From NCBI GenBank assembly GCA_043772905.1, contig JAYVFS010000243.1:1-64000 (forward strand): 64,000 nt of DNA, given 5' to 3'. The position numbers were made by a program, and so were the translations under genes. Positions within the stretch are counted from its first letter, which is position 1, and the number at the start of each line of letters is the position of its first letter. Positions 53,359 to 61,296 of this stretch are shown one piece after another. The stretch is from JAAFJT01 sp043772905 (GTDB taxonomy: Bacteria; Bacteroidota; Bacteroidia; Chitinophagales; Saprospiraceae). The notes beneath the pieces are model-generated. The model was given only the letters and a program-made list of their open reading frames with translations. It had not been told where the DNA came from and made no database searches.

Positions 53359-54072
53359 ATGAATGATTTATGGTCAAAATTTAAAGGCGTTTTTATTCAA
53401 CCAGATCCAAACGCTGCGGTCAATCAACCTGTAAAAACAGCACAAAAAGCACCGCCAACAACTTCAAAGGACGATGTTAAAGCGACAGCTGCGCCTTCAA
53501 ACAATCGGGATACCCCCTCAGTAAAACCGACCTTTTCGGCTCCTGTGGGCGATGGAACCGTCAACGAAAAATTTATGCAAGCCTTGTTTGGAGCGATGGA
53601 AGCTGCGAACTTAGACGGATTAGATTATTTTGAGTTCAAACAATCACTTCAAAATTTGGCAAATATGCCGATGGACGAAGCGACTCGTTATAAATCGGCT
53701 TTCGCCATGGCTTCGACGATGGGCGCAACGCCGAACAAATTGGTAAATTCAGCTTTGCATTATCTCGAAATTTTAAAAACCGAGAACACGAAATTTTTAC
53801 AAGCAGCTGAAAATCAACGTGTTGCACAAGTAGGTAATAAACAAGGACAAGTCGAAAACCTTGAAGCGGTGATGCAACAAAAAGCAGAACAGATTAAAAA
53901 ACTGACCGATGAAATCGCACAACATCGTCAAGATGTAACAAAATTGAAAGAAGACATTGCACAATCAACGGTCAAAGTGGAACAAACACAAAAAGATTTT
54001 GGCGCAACCTATCAGTCACTTGTAGGACAGATTGAACAGGACGTTACAAATATGAAAAATTATTTAACATAA
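53359..54072 (+). CDS. Hypothetical coiled-coil protein, 237 aa
   Basis: No family recognised. Residues 1-65 are a low-complexity Pro/Ala/Thr-rich region after a short start (NDLWSKFKGVF); residues 70-145 are a helical domain (KFMQALFGAMEAANLDGLDY); residues 150-225 are a coiled coil rich in Glu, Lys and Gln. No signal peptide or membrane helix is seen. The layout resembles PspA-like or toxic-anion-resistance-type proteins, but the similarity is structural only. A motif copy encodes TPSVK in the disordered region. It is followed 32 bp later by a small membrane protein gene, and the two probably act together. Confidence 0.68.
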   Translation: MNDLWSKFKGVFIQPDPNAAVNQPVKTAQKAPPTTSKDDVKATAAPSNNRDTPSVKPTFSAPVGDGTVNEKFMQALFGAMEAANLDGLDYFEFKQSLQNLANMPMDEATRYKSAFAMASTMGATPNKLVNSALHYLEILKTENTKFLQAAENQRVAQVGNKQGQVENLEAVMQQKAEQIKKLTDEIAQHRQDVTKLKEDIAQSTVKVEQTQKDFGATYQSLVGQIEQDVTNMKNYLT

Positions 54073-54104
54073 AAATATTAATCAAATTTTTAAATTATAA
54101 AACA

Positions 54105-54317
54105 ATGATAAAGGACTTTTTAGATAATATTATTCAAGTATTACGAGGTAAAAACGGAAATATTTTTCTCATCGTTGGCGCTGTTATTTTAGTACTTTTT
54201 GTCCTCCGCATCTTAGGACCGCTTTTATGGTTACTCATTGTCGGCGGTTTAGTCTATTTCGTTTTTAAATATTTAGAAAATAAAAATAAGGTTGGTCAAG
54301 GAAATGATGAATTATAA
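54105..54317 (+). CDS. Small membrane protein, 70 aa
   Basis: A 70-residue protein with two hydrophobic segments (about 19-36 and 38-53) separated by RILGP, a charged start and a charged tail (NKNKVGQGNDEL). No family recognised. It follows the coiled-coil protein gene closely. Confidence 0.6.
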   Translation: MIKDFLDNIIQVLRGKNGNIFLIVGAVILVLFVLRILGPLLWLLIVGGLVYFVFKYLENKNKVGQGNDEL

Positions 54318-54385
54318 TTGATGAATGATGAATTTGCAAAATTCAGTTTGACAATTTAGTATTTCCTTATTCAGACACATTCACG

Positions 54386-54420
54386 CCATTCCGCAAGTTT
54401 GAAAGTTGCGGAATGGTTTT
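54386..54420 (+). terminator. Terminator after the small membrane protein gene
   Basis: CCATTCCGCAA (54386-54396) pairs with TTGCGGAATGG (54406-54416), followed by TTTT. Confidence 0.85.
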
Positions 54421-54453
54421 ATGATTTAAATTTTCATCTAAAAACACATAAAA

Positions 54454-54789
54454 ATGATACGTTTCCTATCCATTCTTCTTGTTTTTTCTACAACATTGTT
54501 TGTTAGTTGCGGCGATGGTAACGAAAATGACGACAAAGTGGAAACAAAAGACATTTCGCACAATGGCTCAATTGAAAGCCAATTGACAACCGAACACCTG
54601 CCCGACAACCGCGATGTATTGGTGACAACGCATAAAGTTTGGAACAACGGTGTCGTAGTCAGTGAAGTACGCCACGCTGATACGATTCCGGCTCTCGGCA
54701 CTGCCAATATCCAAGCTGCCGATGCACAAGGCAATGCAACGACGGCGACGGGTCAAAAAGATTATGAATTTTATATCACAGTTAAATAA
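54454..54789 (+). CDS. Small predicted lipoprotein, 111 aa
   Basis: Signal peptide and lipobox LFVSC (Cys about 15) followed by a Gly-Asp-Asn-rich acidic stretch (GDGNENDDKVETKD). The remainder (about 40-111) is soluble, beta-rich sequence with no recognised family. It lies 12 bp before another small envelope protein gene. Confidence 0.6.
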   Translation: MIRFLSILLVFSTTLFVSCGDGNENDDKVETKDISHNGSIESQLTTEHLPDNRDVLVTTHKVWNNGVVVSEVRHADTIPALGTANIQAADAQGNATTATGQKDYEFYITVK

Positions 54790-54801
54790 ATCTAAGGCAC
54801 C

Positions 54802-55167
54802 ATGAAAAAATCGAAATTAGTCAGTCTCGTCCTCATCACAGCCGCCTTAGCTTCATGTAACAAAACAGAAAGCCCGCAAGGTGCGAGCGGTGATTGGGAT
54901 GCCAAAACAGACAAAAAAGTCTATATGCGTTCCGACACAACTGCACATTATACACGCACACATCACCACGGCATAGGCACTGCCTTATTGTGGTATTATG
55001 CTTTCCGACCTTATGGTTCGTCAGGCTACGGAGGTGGCTACAACCGCACAGGTTTTTACTCGCGAGGCTTGAGCAAAAGCTCAAATGTAGGGTCAAATGC
55101 CGTAAAATCAACGATTTCAAGAGGTGGTTTCGGAGGTCGTGCATTTAGTCGGTCATCTTCTACATAA
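54802..55167 (+). CDS. Small predicted lipoprotein with Gly/Ser/Arg-rich tail, 121 aa
   Basis: The lipobox ALASC is at residues 15-19. Residues 50-121 are rich in Gly, Ser, Tyr and Arg (for example RPYGSSGYGGGYNRTGFYSRG and SRGGFGGRAFSRSSST), a low-complexity pattern found in secreted or surface proteins. No family recognised. It probably shares a transcript with the lipoprotein gene 12 bp upstream. Confidence 0.6.
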   Translation: MKKSKLVSLVLITAALASCNKTESPQGASGDWDAKTDKKVYMRSDTTAHYTRTHHHGIGTALLWYYAFRPYGSSGYGGGYNRTGFYSRGLSKSSNVGSNAVKSTISRGGFGGRAFSRSSST

Positions 55168-55350
55168 GGTAGCAACGAAATCAAGTCGGCGTGACCGACG
55201 GACAGGTTTGGAAAATGAGTTAAATAGGATAAAAAACAGACTTTGTCGTTGGTCATTAAGTCCTTCGTTATTTCACAATTCCTTAAGTCACAATTATTAA
55301 AAGAAAAAATTATTCTTTTTATTTAAAGACAGTAGTTTAATCAAAAAGTC

Positions 55351-55358
55351 TAATTTTG
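55351..55358 (+). promoter_or_regulatory. -7 box for the gene at 55401
   Basis: TAATTTTG matches TAnnTTTG and lies 42 bp upstream of the start codon. Confidence 0.5.
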
Positions 55359-55400
55359 TAAAAAATATCTCATCATATCACTACAAAATCACCGATCACA

Positions 55401-55862
55401 ATGATTAGAAGTCTGTTAAAATTAGCCTTTATTGCCATTATTTGTATAGTTGTGTACAACCGATTTTTCGGTTCAGATACTGAACAGGAACAATCGAAAC
55501 GCATATTCAAGGGCGTTGGCAGTGTATTCACAGAAGTACGTTCTTTGGCGAGTTCCGAAAAAGATAAATTCGATGCAGGCAAGTACGATGTGGCGTTAAG
55601 TAAAATGCAAAATGTCATAGAACGCTTGAAAAATCATGCAGATGACAAAAATGACAGTCAACTCAATCGTCAAATTGCCGACCTTGAACGTCGTAAAGCA
55701 AAACTACAACATGAAGTAGATGCTGCACCACCTACGGATACAGGTTACCAAAAGACTGCCGATAAGGTCAAAAAGTATGGTGATATGGCTAAACAAATGG
55801 AAAGCCTGACCAATGATATTCAAAAACTTGTGAACCAAGTTGCGCCTGAACATGAGCAATAG
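55401..55862 (+). CDS. Hypothetical membrane-anchored coiled-coil protein, 153 aa
   Basis: One N-terminal membrane helix (LLKLAFIAIICIVVYNRFF, residues 4-22) followed by a mainly helical region with many charged residues (about 45-150), likely a coiled coil. No family recognised. It has a -7 box and is followed by a long inverted repeat and a terminator, so it is probably a single-gene unit. Confidence 0.62.
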   Translation: MIRSLLKLAFIAIICIVVYNRFFGSDTEQEQSKRIFKGVGSVFTEVRSLASSEKDKFDAGKYDVALSKMQNVIERLKNHADDKNDSQLNRQIADLERRKAKLQHEVDAAPPTDTGYQKTADKVKKYGDMAKQMESLTNDIQKLVNQVAPEHEQ

Positions 55863-55937
55863 TTATTAGGGATTGGTTATTGGGGATTGGTTATTCGGAA
55901 ACCAATAACCAATCCCTAATAACCAATCCCTAATAAC
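55862..55937. repeat. 34-bp inverted repeat with internal tandem words
   Basis: The arms 55862-55895 and 55904-55937 are complementary over 33 of 34 bases. Each arm is made of repeated words (GGGATTGGTTATT; AATAACCAATCCC). It starts immediately after the stop codon of the upstream gene, like the other AT-rich inverted repeats. Confidence 0.75.
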
Positions 55938-55950
55938 CAATAACCAGCAT

Positions 55951-55989
55951 AAAAAATCCTTCTTGAAACTGTTTCGGGAAGGATTTTTT
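55951..55989 (+). terminator. Intrinsic terminator after the coiled-coil gene
   Basis: AAAAAATCCTTC (55951-55962) pairs with GAAGGATTTTTT (55978-55989), with an inner GAAAC/GTTTC stem. A separate motif copy follows at 56016. Confidence 0.9.
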
Positions 55990-56088
55990 GATTTTTGTCA
56001 AATTTTACATAAAAATACTGAGGGGGGTGTTAACTTTCCGAAAATTTTGTTAGAAATCAATTTATTAAAATAATATAAACAACTAAGT

Positions 56089-59000
56089 ATGAAAAGAGGA
56101 ATTTTTGTAAGTTTTTTATTAATTGTAAATTTTACACTTAACTATGCTCAAACAAAACGGGTTTTAGTGTTTTCAAAAACAGCAGGTTTTCACCATGCTT
56201 CAATCAAGGAAGGAACTCAATTCCTAATGGACTGGGGTAAGAAGGAAAATGTCGCTATGGATACAACGACGAATGCCAATAATTTCACAGATGACAATTT
56301 AAAGCAGTACAATGCGGTCGTTTTTTTAAACACAACTGGTGATGTCCTCAATCCATCTCAACAGATATATTTTGAACGTTATATCCAAGCGGGTGGTGGG
56401 TATGTGGGTATTCATGCAGCGTCAGATACTGAATATGACTGGCCGTGGTATAATGGTTTGATGGGTGGTTTTTTCGATGGACATCCAGGTAAACCAAATG
56501 TTCAAACAGGTAAAATGACTGTTGTTGACAAAACACATCCTTCGACGGCGCATTTGCCAGAGACATTTGACAAAAAAGATGAGTTTTACAGCTTTAAATC
56601 TTTGAGAAAGGACATACTTCATTTTCTCATTACTGTTGATGAAAAAACCTATACAGAGGGTAAAATGGGCGATTTTCACCCTATGTCTTGGTATCATAAA
56701 TACGACGGAGGCAAAGCATTTTATACAAATTTTGGGCACACACCCGAAACATTTACTTCCGAACCTGCCATTATGACGCACATTACTGAGGGGTTGAAAT
56801 ATGCGATGGCTGAAAAATTGGACTATTCAAAAGCACATTCCCTTGCTCCGCCCGAAGAGAATCGTTTTGAAAGAACAACTTTAATCAATAATCTGGACGA
56901 ACCGACGGAATTGGCGACGATACCAAACGGTAAGGTTATTTTTATTGAAAGAAAAGGAAAAATAAAAGTTTATAATCCAGTAACAGGCACTGTTAAAGAA
57001 GCTGGACAAATGCCCGTTTATACCAAATTTGAATACGGTTTGATGGGTGTCGGTGTTGACCCAAATTTTTTGAAAAACAATTGGGTTTACTTCTATTATA
57101 CGCCTAATGAGACGCGGGAAGACACAAAAGACCAGTTTTTGTCGCGTTTTACCTACGATAATGAACGAGATACGGTATTGATGAATACTGAAAAAGTCAT
57201 GTTGCGCATCCCTGTCAAACGGGTTGAATGTTGTCATACAGGCGGCTCGATTGATTTTGACAAAGACGGCAATTTGTATCTTTCAAGCGGTGATGACACC
57301 AACCCTTTTGCTTCTGACGGTTATGCACCAATTGATTTTCAACCGAATCGGGAAGGCTGGGATGCCTTGCGTTCATCGGGCAATACCAATGATTTAAGAG
57401 GTAAGATATTGAAAATCAAGCCCATAGACAATGGTTCTTATACTATTCCCAAAGGCAATCTTTTCCCAGAAGGCATGCCAAATGCACGCCCAGAAATCTA
57501 TGTCATGGGCTGCCGCAATCCCTACCGCATCGCCGTTGACAAACGAACAAGCTACCTTTATTGGGGTGATGTGGGTCCTGATGCAGGTAAAGCCAATAAG
57601 GAGAGAGGTCCAGACGGCATTGTAGAGTTCAACCAAGCCCGCAAGCCTGGTTTTTATGGTTGGCCTATTTTTACGGGCAATAATTTCGCCTACAATCACT
57701 ATGATTTTGTAGCCCAAAAATCGGGTGAAAAGTATGATGCTAAGAAGCCGATTAATGATTCGCCAAACAATACAGGTCTAAAAGAACTACCGCCCGCTAC
57801 GCCCGCTTGGATTTATTATGGCTATGGCGCATCGAAAGAATTCCCTTGGGTTGCCACAGGAGGCGCAAATCCAATGGGTGGTCCTGTTTATTATTCAGAT
57901 GATTATCCTGATAACAAGGACAAATTGCCTAAATATTTAGACGGCAAATTTTTCGCTTACGAATGGATGCGCGACTGGATTTACTTGGTTTCGATGGATA
58001 AACAAGGCAATTACTTGGGCGCAGAACCTTTTATGCCCAACACGAAGTTCTATCACCCGATGGATATGGCTATGGCAAGCGACGGAACGTTGTTCGTCTT
58101 GGATTATGGTATGCAGTGGTTTGCACAAAATGAAGAGGCGACTTTGTCGCGTATTACCTTCAACGCGGGCAATCGCAAGCCTTTGGTAAAAATGAAAGCC
58201 GATAAAAAAGCAGGAGCAAAACCACTAAAAGTTCAATTTTCATCTGAAGGAACGATGGATTATGACGGCGATGCACTCACTTATTCATGGAATTTTGGCG
58301 AAGGCATACCCCTCAGTAATTTGCCGAATCCGAAGATAAAATTTAGAAAAGCAGGGGAATACAATGCTGTTTTGACTGTTACAGATGTCGCGGGCAACAA
58401 AAGTACATCAAGTACAATCATCAAAGTAGGTAATGCCGAACCCGAAGTGAAAATTGCCATTAATGGCAATAAATCCTTCTTTTTTGACAATAAAATCAAT
58501 TATTCTGTCGCAGTAAAAGACAAAGAGGACGGTAAAATTGGCAAAGGCATAATGCCTGAAGACGTGGTTGTTAACATCAATTACCTTGAAGGTTATGACA
58601 AAACGATGTTGGAACAAGGGCATAAATCGAATGTCGGCTTAGCCTTAGGCAAACGTTTGATTGATTTGTCGGATTGTAAGTCATGTCATTTTGCGGATAA
58701 GAAAAACATCGGGCCTTCGTATATGGATATTGCTAAAAAGTACCCGACGAATAGCGGTAATATCAGAAAATTAGCAGAAAAAATCATTCAAGGCGGCGGC
58801 GGCGTTTGGGGTGAACAAGCGATGGCAGCGCATCCGCAAATTTCAGATGGCGATGCCAAAACGATTGCAGAATACATTTTGTCCTTGAAAGATGCGAAAA
58901 AAGCATCATTACCGCTACAAAACAGTTATGAAGCCACAGCACATAACGGTAAAAAAGACGGTGCGTATATCATTCAAGCGACTTACAGCGACAAAGGTTA

Positions 59001-59445
59001 TAAAGAAATGGGTTCTTTGACAACAACTGATTTACTCGTGTTGCGCAGCCCCAAAATCAAAGCCGTTTCTTATGACGATGCCAATGCTTTCAGCAAATTC
59101 ACGGTTGAACAACTGGGCGGCGAGGTGGCTATCGCATCGGCTGACAATGCGTATATTGCCTTTAAAGAGATTGACCTTACAGGCATTCAGTCCATGACAA
59201 TCGGTGCATTTTCGCAAAAAGCGAATACTGTGGGGGGTAAAATTGAAATACATATTGGAAGCCCGACTGGTGACCTTTTGGGCAGTGGTGACGTGCCCGC
59301 CGATAACTTCGCACCTTTGAAAATTGTGTTGAATAAACCGCCGAAAGCACCGATGCCGACAACATTGTTTATCGTTTGTAAAAATCCTAAAAACGATGGC
59401 AAGCCGCTTTTTGCTTTAAGTAGCATTGAGTTTTTAGATAAATAA
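56089..59445 (+). CDS. Secreted multidomain protein: ThuA, sugar dehydrogenase, PKD, cytochrome c, carbohydrate-binding
   Basis: An 1118-residue exported protein with a signal peptide ending NYAQ. Order of domains: ThuA-like (about 20-245; KTAGFHHASIKEG), glucose/sorbosone-dehydrogenase beta propeller (about 260-700; VGVDPNFLKNNWVYFYYTP and WGDVGPDAG), PKD (about 705-790), cytochrome c with heme site C863-K-S-C866-H867, and a CBM6-like beta domain (about 970-1118). Such proteins are common in Bacteroidota and probably oxidise sugars in the periplasm, passing electrons to the heme. Two motif copies encode ITEGL and IPLSN. Confidence 0.9.
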   Translation: MKRGIFVSFLLIVNFTLNYAQTKRVLVFSKTAGFHHASIKEGTQFLMDWGKKENVAMDTTTNANNFTDDNLKQYNAVVFLNTTGDVLNPSQQIYFERYIQAGGGYVGIHAASDTEYDWPWYNGLMGGFFDGHPGKPNVQTGKMTVVDKTHPSTAHLPETFDKKDEFYSFKSLRKDILHFLITVDEKTYTEGKMGDFHPMSWYHKYDGGKAFYTNFGHTPETFTSEPAIMTHITEGLKYAMAEKLDYSKAHSLAPPEENRFERTTLINNLDEPTELATIPNGKVIFIERKGKIKVYNPVTGTVKEAGQMPVYTKFEYGLMGVGVDPNFLKNNWVYFYYTPNETREDTKDQFLSRFTYDNERDTVLMNTEKVMLRIPVKRVECCHTGGSIDFDKDGNLYLSSGDDTNPFASDGYAPIDFQPNREGWDALRSSGNTNDLRGKILKIKPIDNGSYTIPKGNLFPEGMPNARPEIYVMGCRNPYRIAVDKRTSYLYWGDVGPDAGKANKERGPDGIVEFNQARKPGFYGWPIFTGNNFAYNHYDFVAQKSGEKYDAKKPINDSPNNTGLKELPPATPAWIYYGYGASKEFPWVATGGANPMGGPVYYSDDYPDNKDKLPKYLDGKFFAYEWMRDWIYLVSMDKQGNYLGAEPFMPNTKFYHPMDMAMASDGTLFVLDYGMQWFAQNEEATLSRITFNAGNRKPLVKMKADKKAGAKPLKVQFSSEGTMDYDGDALTYSWNFGEGIPLSNLPNPKIKFRKAGEYNAVLTVTDVAGNKSTSSTIIKVGNAEPEVKIAINGNKSFFFDNKINYSVAVKDKEDGKIGKGIMPEDVVVNINYLEGYDKTMLEQGHKSNVGLALGKRLIDLSDCKSCHFADKKNIGPSYMDIAKKYPTNSGNIRKLAEKIIQGGGGVWGEQAMAAHPQISDGDAKTIAEYILSLKDAKKASLPLQNSYEATAHNGKKDGAYIIQATYSDKGYKEMGSLTTTDLLVLRSPKIKAVSYDDANAFSKFTVEQLGGEVAIASADNAYIAFKEIDLTGIQSMTIGAFSQKANTVGGKIEIHIGSPTGDLLGSGDVPADNFAPLKIVLNKPPKAPMPTTLFIVCKNPKNDGKPLFALSSIEFLDK

Positions 59446-59463
59446 ATCGAGGAAAGGGCGTAT

Positions 59464-59555
59464 AAAGACAAAGGATTTTAAGATAAAAAGCTATTGCAAC
59501 TTATTTGACTATCATTAATTTGCAAAAGTCTTTTACCTTAAAATCCTTTGTCTTT
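59464..59555. terminator. Long imperfect hairpin after the multidomain gene
   Basis: The arms 59464-59488 and 59531-59555 are complementary over 24 of 25 bases, with a 42-base A/T-rich loop. It starts 19 bp after the stop codon. Confidence 0.65.
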
Positions 59556-59614
59556 GTACTTAATTTGTATTTTTACCCAAAATGTAGGACTCATATCAAC
59601 TCAAAAACAAGTTT

Positions 59615-60715
59615 ATGAAAATAATGCCTTTCCGCGCTGTTGCGCCAAACTTAGACAAAGTACCACACTCCAACGATTTTTTTGACACCGTCAAATATCG
59701 TTATCACGAATATGCTGCCGAAGGCTTATTCCTGCCGACCGAAGACGAAGCCATGTATATTTATCAAATCAAGAGCCCTGATGGTCAAAAAAGAAATGGC
59801 TTAGTCGTAGCGACAGACATTGAAGAATACTTTAAAGGAACGATGAAGCAGCATGAAAAAACCATCGAGACAAATGAAGTACTTCAATCAGAATTGTTGC
59901 AAACACGCGGGGCAGCGATAAAACCCGTTTTACTAACTTATCCACCCATTTCTGAACTCAACAAATTGATAAGCAATTATATAGAAACACATAAAAAGTT
60001 CTATGTCATTGAATTAGATACGGAAAAGCATCGTTTTTGGAAAATTACTGAGGGGGGGGTAATTGACCAAATTCAACACATTTTTGCAGAAAAAATACCT
60101 CATGCTTATATTGCTGATGGGCATCATCGATCCGCCAGTTTTGCGGCACGACATAAAAAGTCGCCAAATGACAAAACAAGCAAAATGTTGACCGCTTACT
60201 TTCCTGAGAATACCTTGAAAATTGGTTCTTTTCACCGCGTTGTGAAAGACTTGAATGGCTTGACAGCCGATGATTTTTTGGAAAAACTAAGGACGGAGTT
60301 TAAAATACGGGTACTTAGAGCCGCGACTTTGCCCTATTCCAAGTTTGAAATAACCATGTTTTTAGAGGATAAATGGTTTCAATTGTATTGGAGAAAAGAA
60401 ATTTTGAAACATTACGCAGAAGAATCACCCGAAGGTTTTGTGCTACTCGATGTTGATTTGCTCAATGAAAAAATAATAAAACCTGTTTTAGGCATTACAA
60501 ACATCAAAACAGACCCTCGTTTGAAGTATATTGATGGTCAACAAGAGTTTGAAAAATTGACAAATGCCGTGAGTACTGAGGGGGTCGGTTTCTGTCTTTT
60601 CCCTGTTGAGTTAGACGACTTAAAAGCCATTGTGGATAGAGAAGGCACGATGCCGCCAAAATCTACATTCTTCGAACCGCGCATGAAAAATGGGCTTTTA
60701 GTTTATGAGATTTAA
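59615..60715 (+). CDS. DUF1015 family protein
   Basis: A 366-residue cytosolic protein with the family start MPFRAVAPN and the signature IADGHHRSASFAARHK near residue 167. The function is not established; a role in phosphorylated amino acid or lipid metabolism has been suggested for relatives, but nothing here shows it. It carries two motif copies: the G8 copy at 60046 encodes ITEGGV, and the copy at 60574 encodes STEGV. Both lie in loops. A strong convergent terminator follows. Confidence 0.9.
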   Translation: MKIMPFRAVAPNLDKVPHSNDFFDTVKYRYHEYAAEGLFLPTEDEAMYIYQIKSPDGQKRNGLVVATDIEEYFKGTMKQHEKTIETNEVLQSELLQTRGAAIKPVLLTYPPISELNKLISNYIETHKKFYVIELDTEKHRFWKITEGGVIDQIQHIFAEKIPHAYIADGHHRSASFAARHKKSPNDKTSKMLTAYFPENTLKIGSFHRVVKDLNGLTADDFLEKLRTEFKIRVLRAATLPYSKFEITMFLEDKWFQLYWRKEILKHYAEESPEGFVLLDVDLLNEKIIKPVLGITNIKTDPRLKYIDGQQEFEKLTNAVSTEGVGFCLFPVELDDLKAIVDREGTMPPKSTFFEPRMKNGLLVYEI

Positions 60716-60754
60716 GGGCGAATCTATTGGTAAATAACTTCGTTTAAACTCGTT

Positions 60755-60807
60755 AAAATGAATCATCCCGAACTTACAAACAAGGTAAGTTCGGGATGAT
60801 TCATTTT
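60755..60807. terminator. Bidirectional terminator with perfect 23-bp stem
   Basis: Bases 60755-60777 and 60785-60807 are exact complements with a 7-base loop; the core is ATCCCGAACTTAC and its complement. The A-rich and T-rich ends let it act for the DUF1015 gene (+) and the small membrane protein gene (-). Confidence 0.93.
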
Positions 60808-60828
60808 AATACTACAATCAAACAAGCC

Positions 60829-61182
60829 TTAAAACATCGTCGGTACATTACCCAAAACAACTTGCCATAAGAGTGTGACTGCTGTTAAGAAAGGGTATAA
60901 AAATTTCCGACAAAAAAATTTCACGTTTTTGCGTTGGAAATTAAACCCTACCAACTCAAAAATTTGAGCATAAAATGTCATATTATCGTCTTCCCCAAGC
61001 GAATGTCCTTTGTTGACTAAACAGCGATTAAACACTAAAAACTGCAACATCACTGCCCAATAGACTGGTAAAAGATAATACCAAGAGAACATAAAAGGTG
61101 CGAACCATGACAAAACGGTGATGAACAGGTGAAACCAAAACATCAAACCAAAAGAACCATTAAAAACTGTCTTAAAATCCAT
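60829..61182 (-). CDS. Small hypothetical membrane protein, 117 aa
   Basis: Three or four hydrophobic segments (about 9-30, 33-52 and 93-112) with a charged loop between (NRCLVNKGHSLGEDDNMTFYAQ). It is rich in Phe and Trp. No family recognised. It lies between DUF1015 and lon, ends at a bidirectional terminator, and carries no motif copy. Confidence 0.6.
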   Translation of the reverse strand: MDFKTVFNGSFGLMFWFHLFITVLSWFAPFMFSWYYLLPVYWAVMLQFLVFNRCLVNKGHSLGEDDNMTFYAQIFELVGFNFQRKNVKFFCRKFLYPFLTAVTLLWQVVLGNVPTMF

Positions 61183-61296
61183 TATTTACTTTTTGCCCAC
61201 AAAATAAGACAATATTTTATTTTAGTATAGCTGTATGGTCAAATTGTTCAATTGCTGCAAAAAAAAGAACAATACAACGCTATAACAATCAACAAT

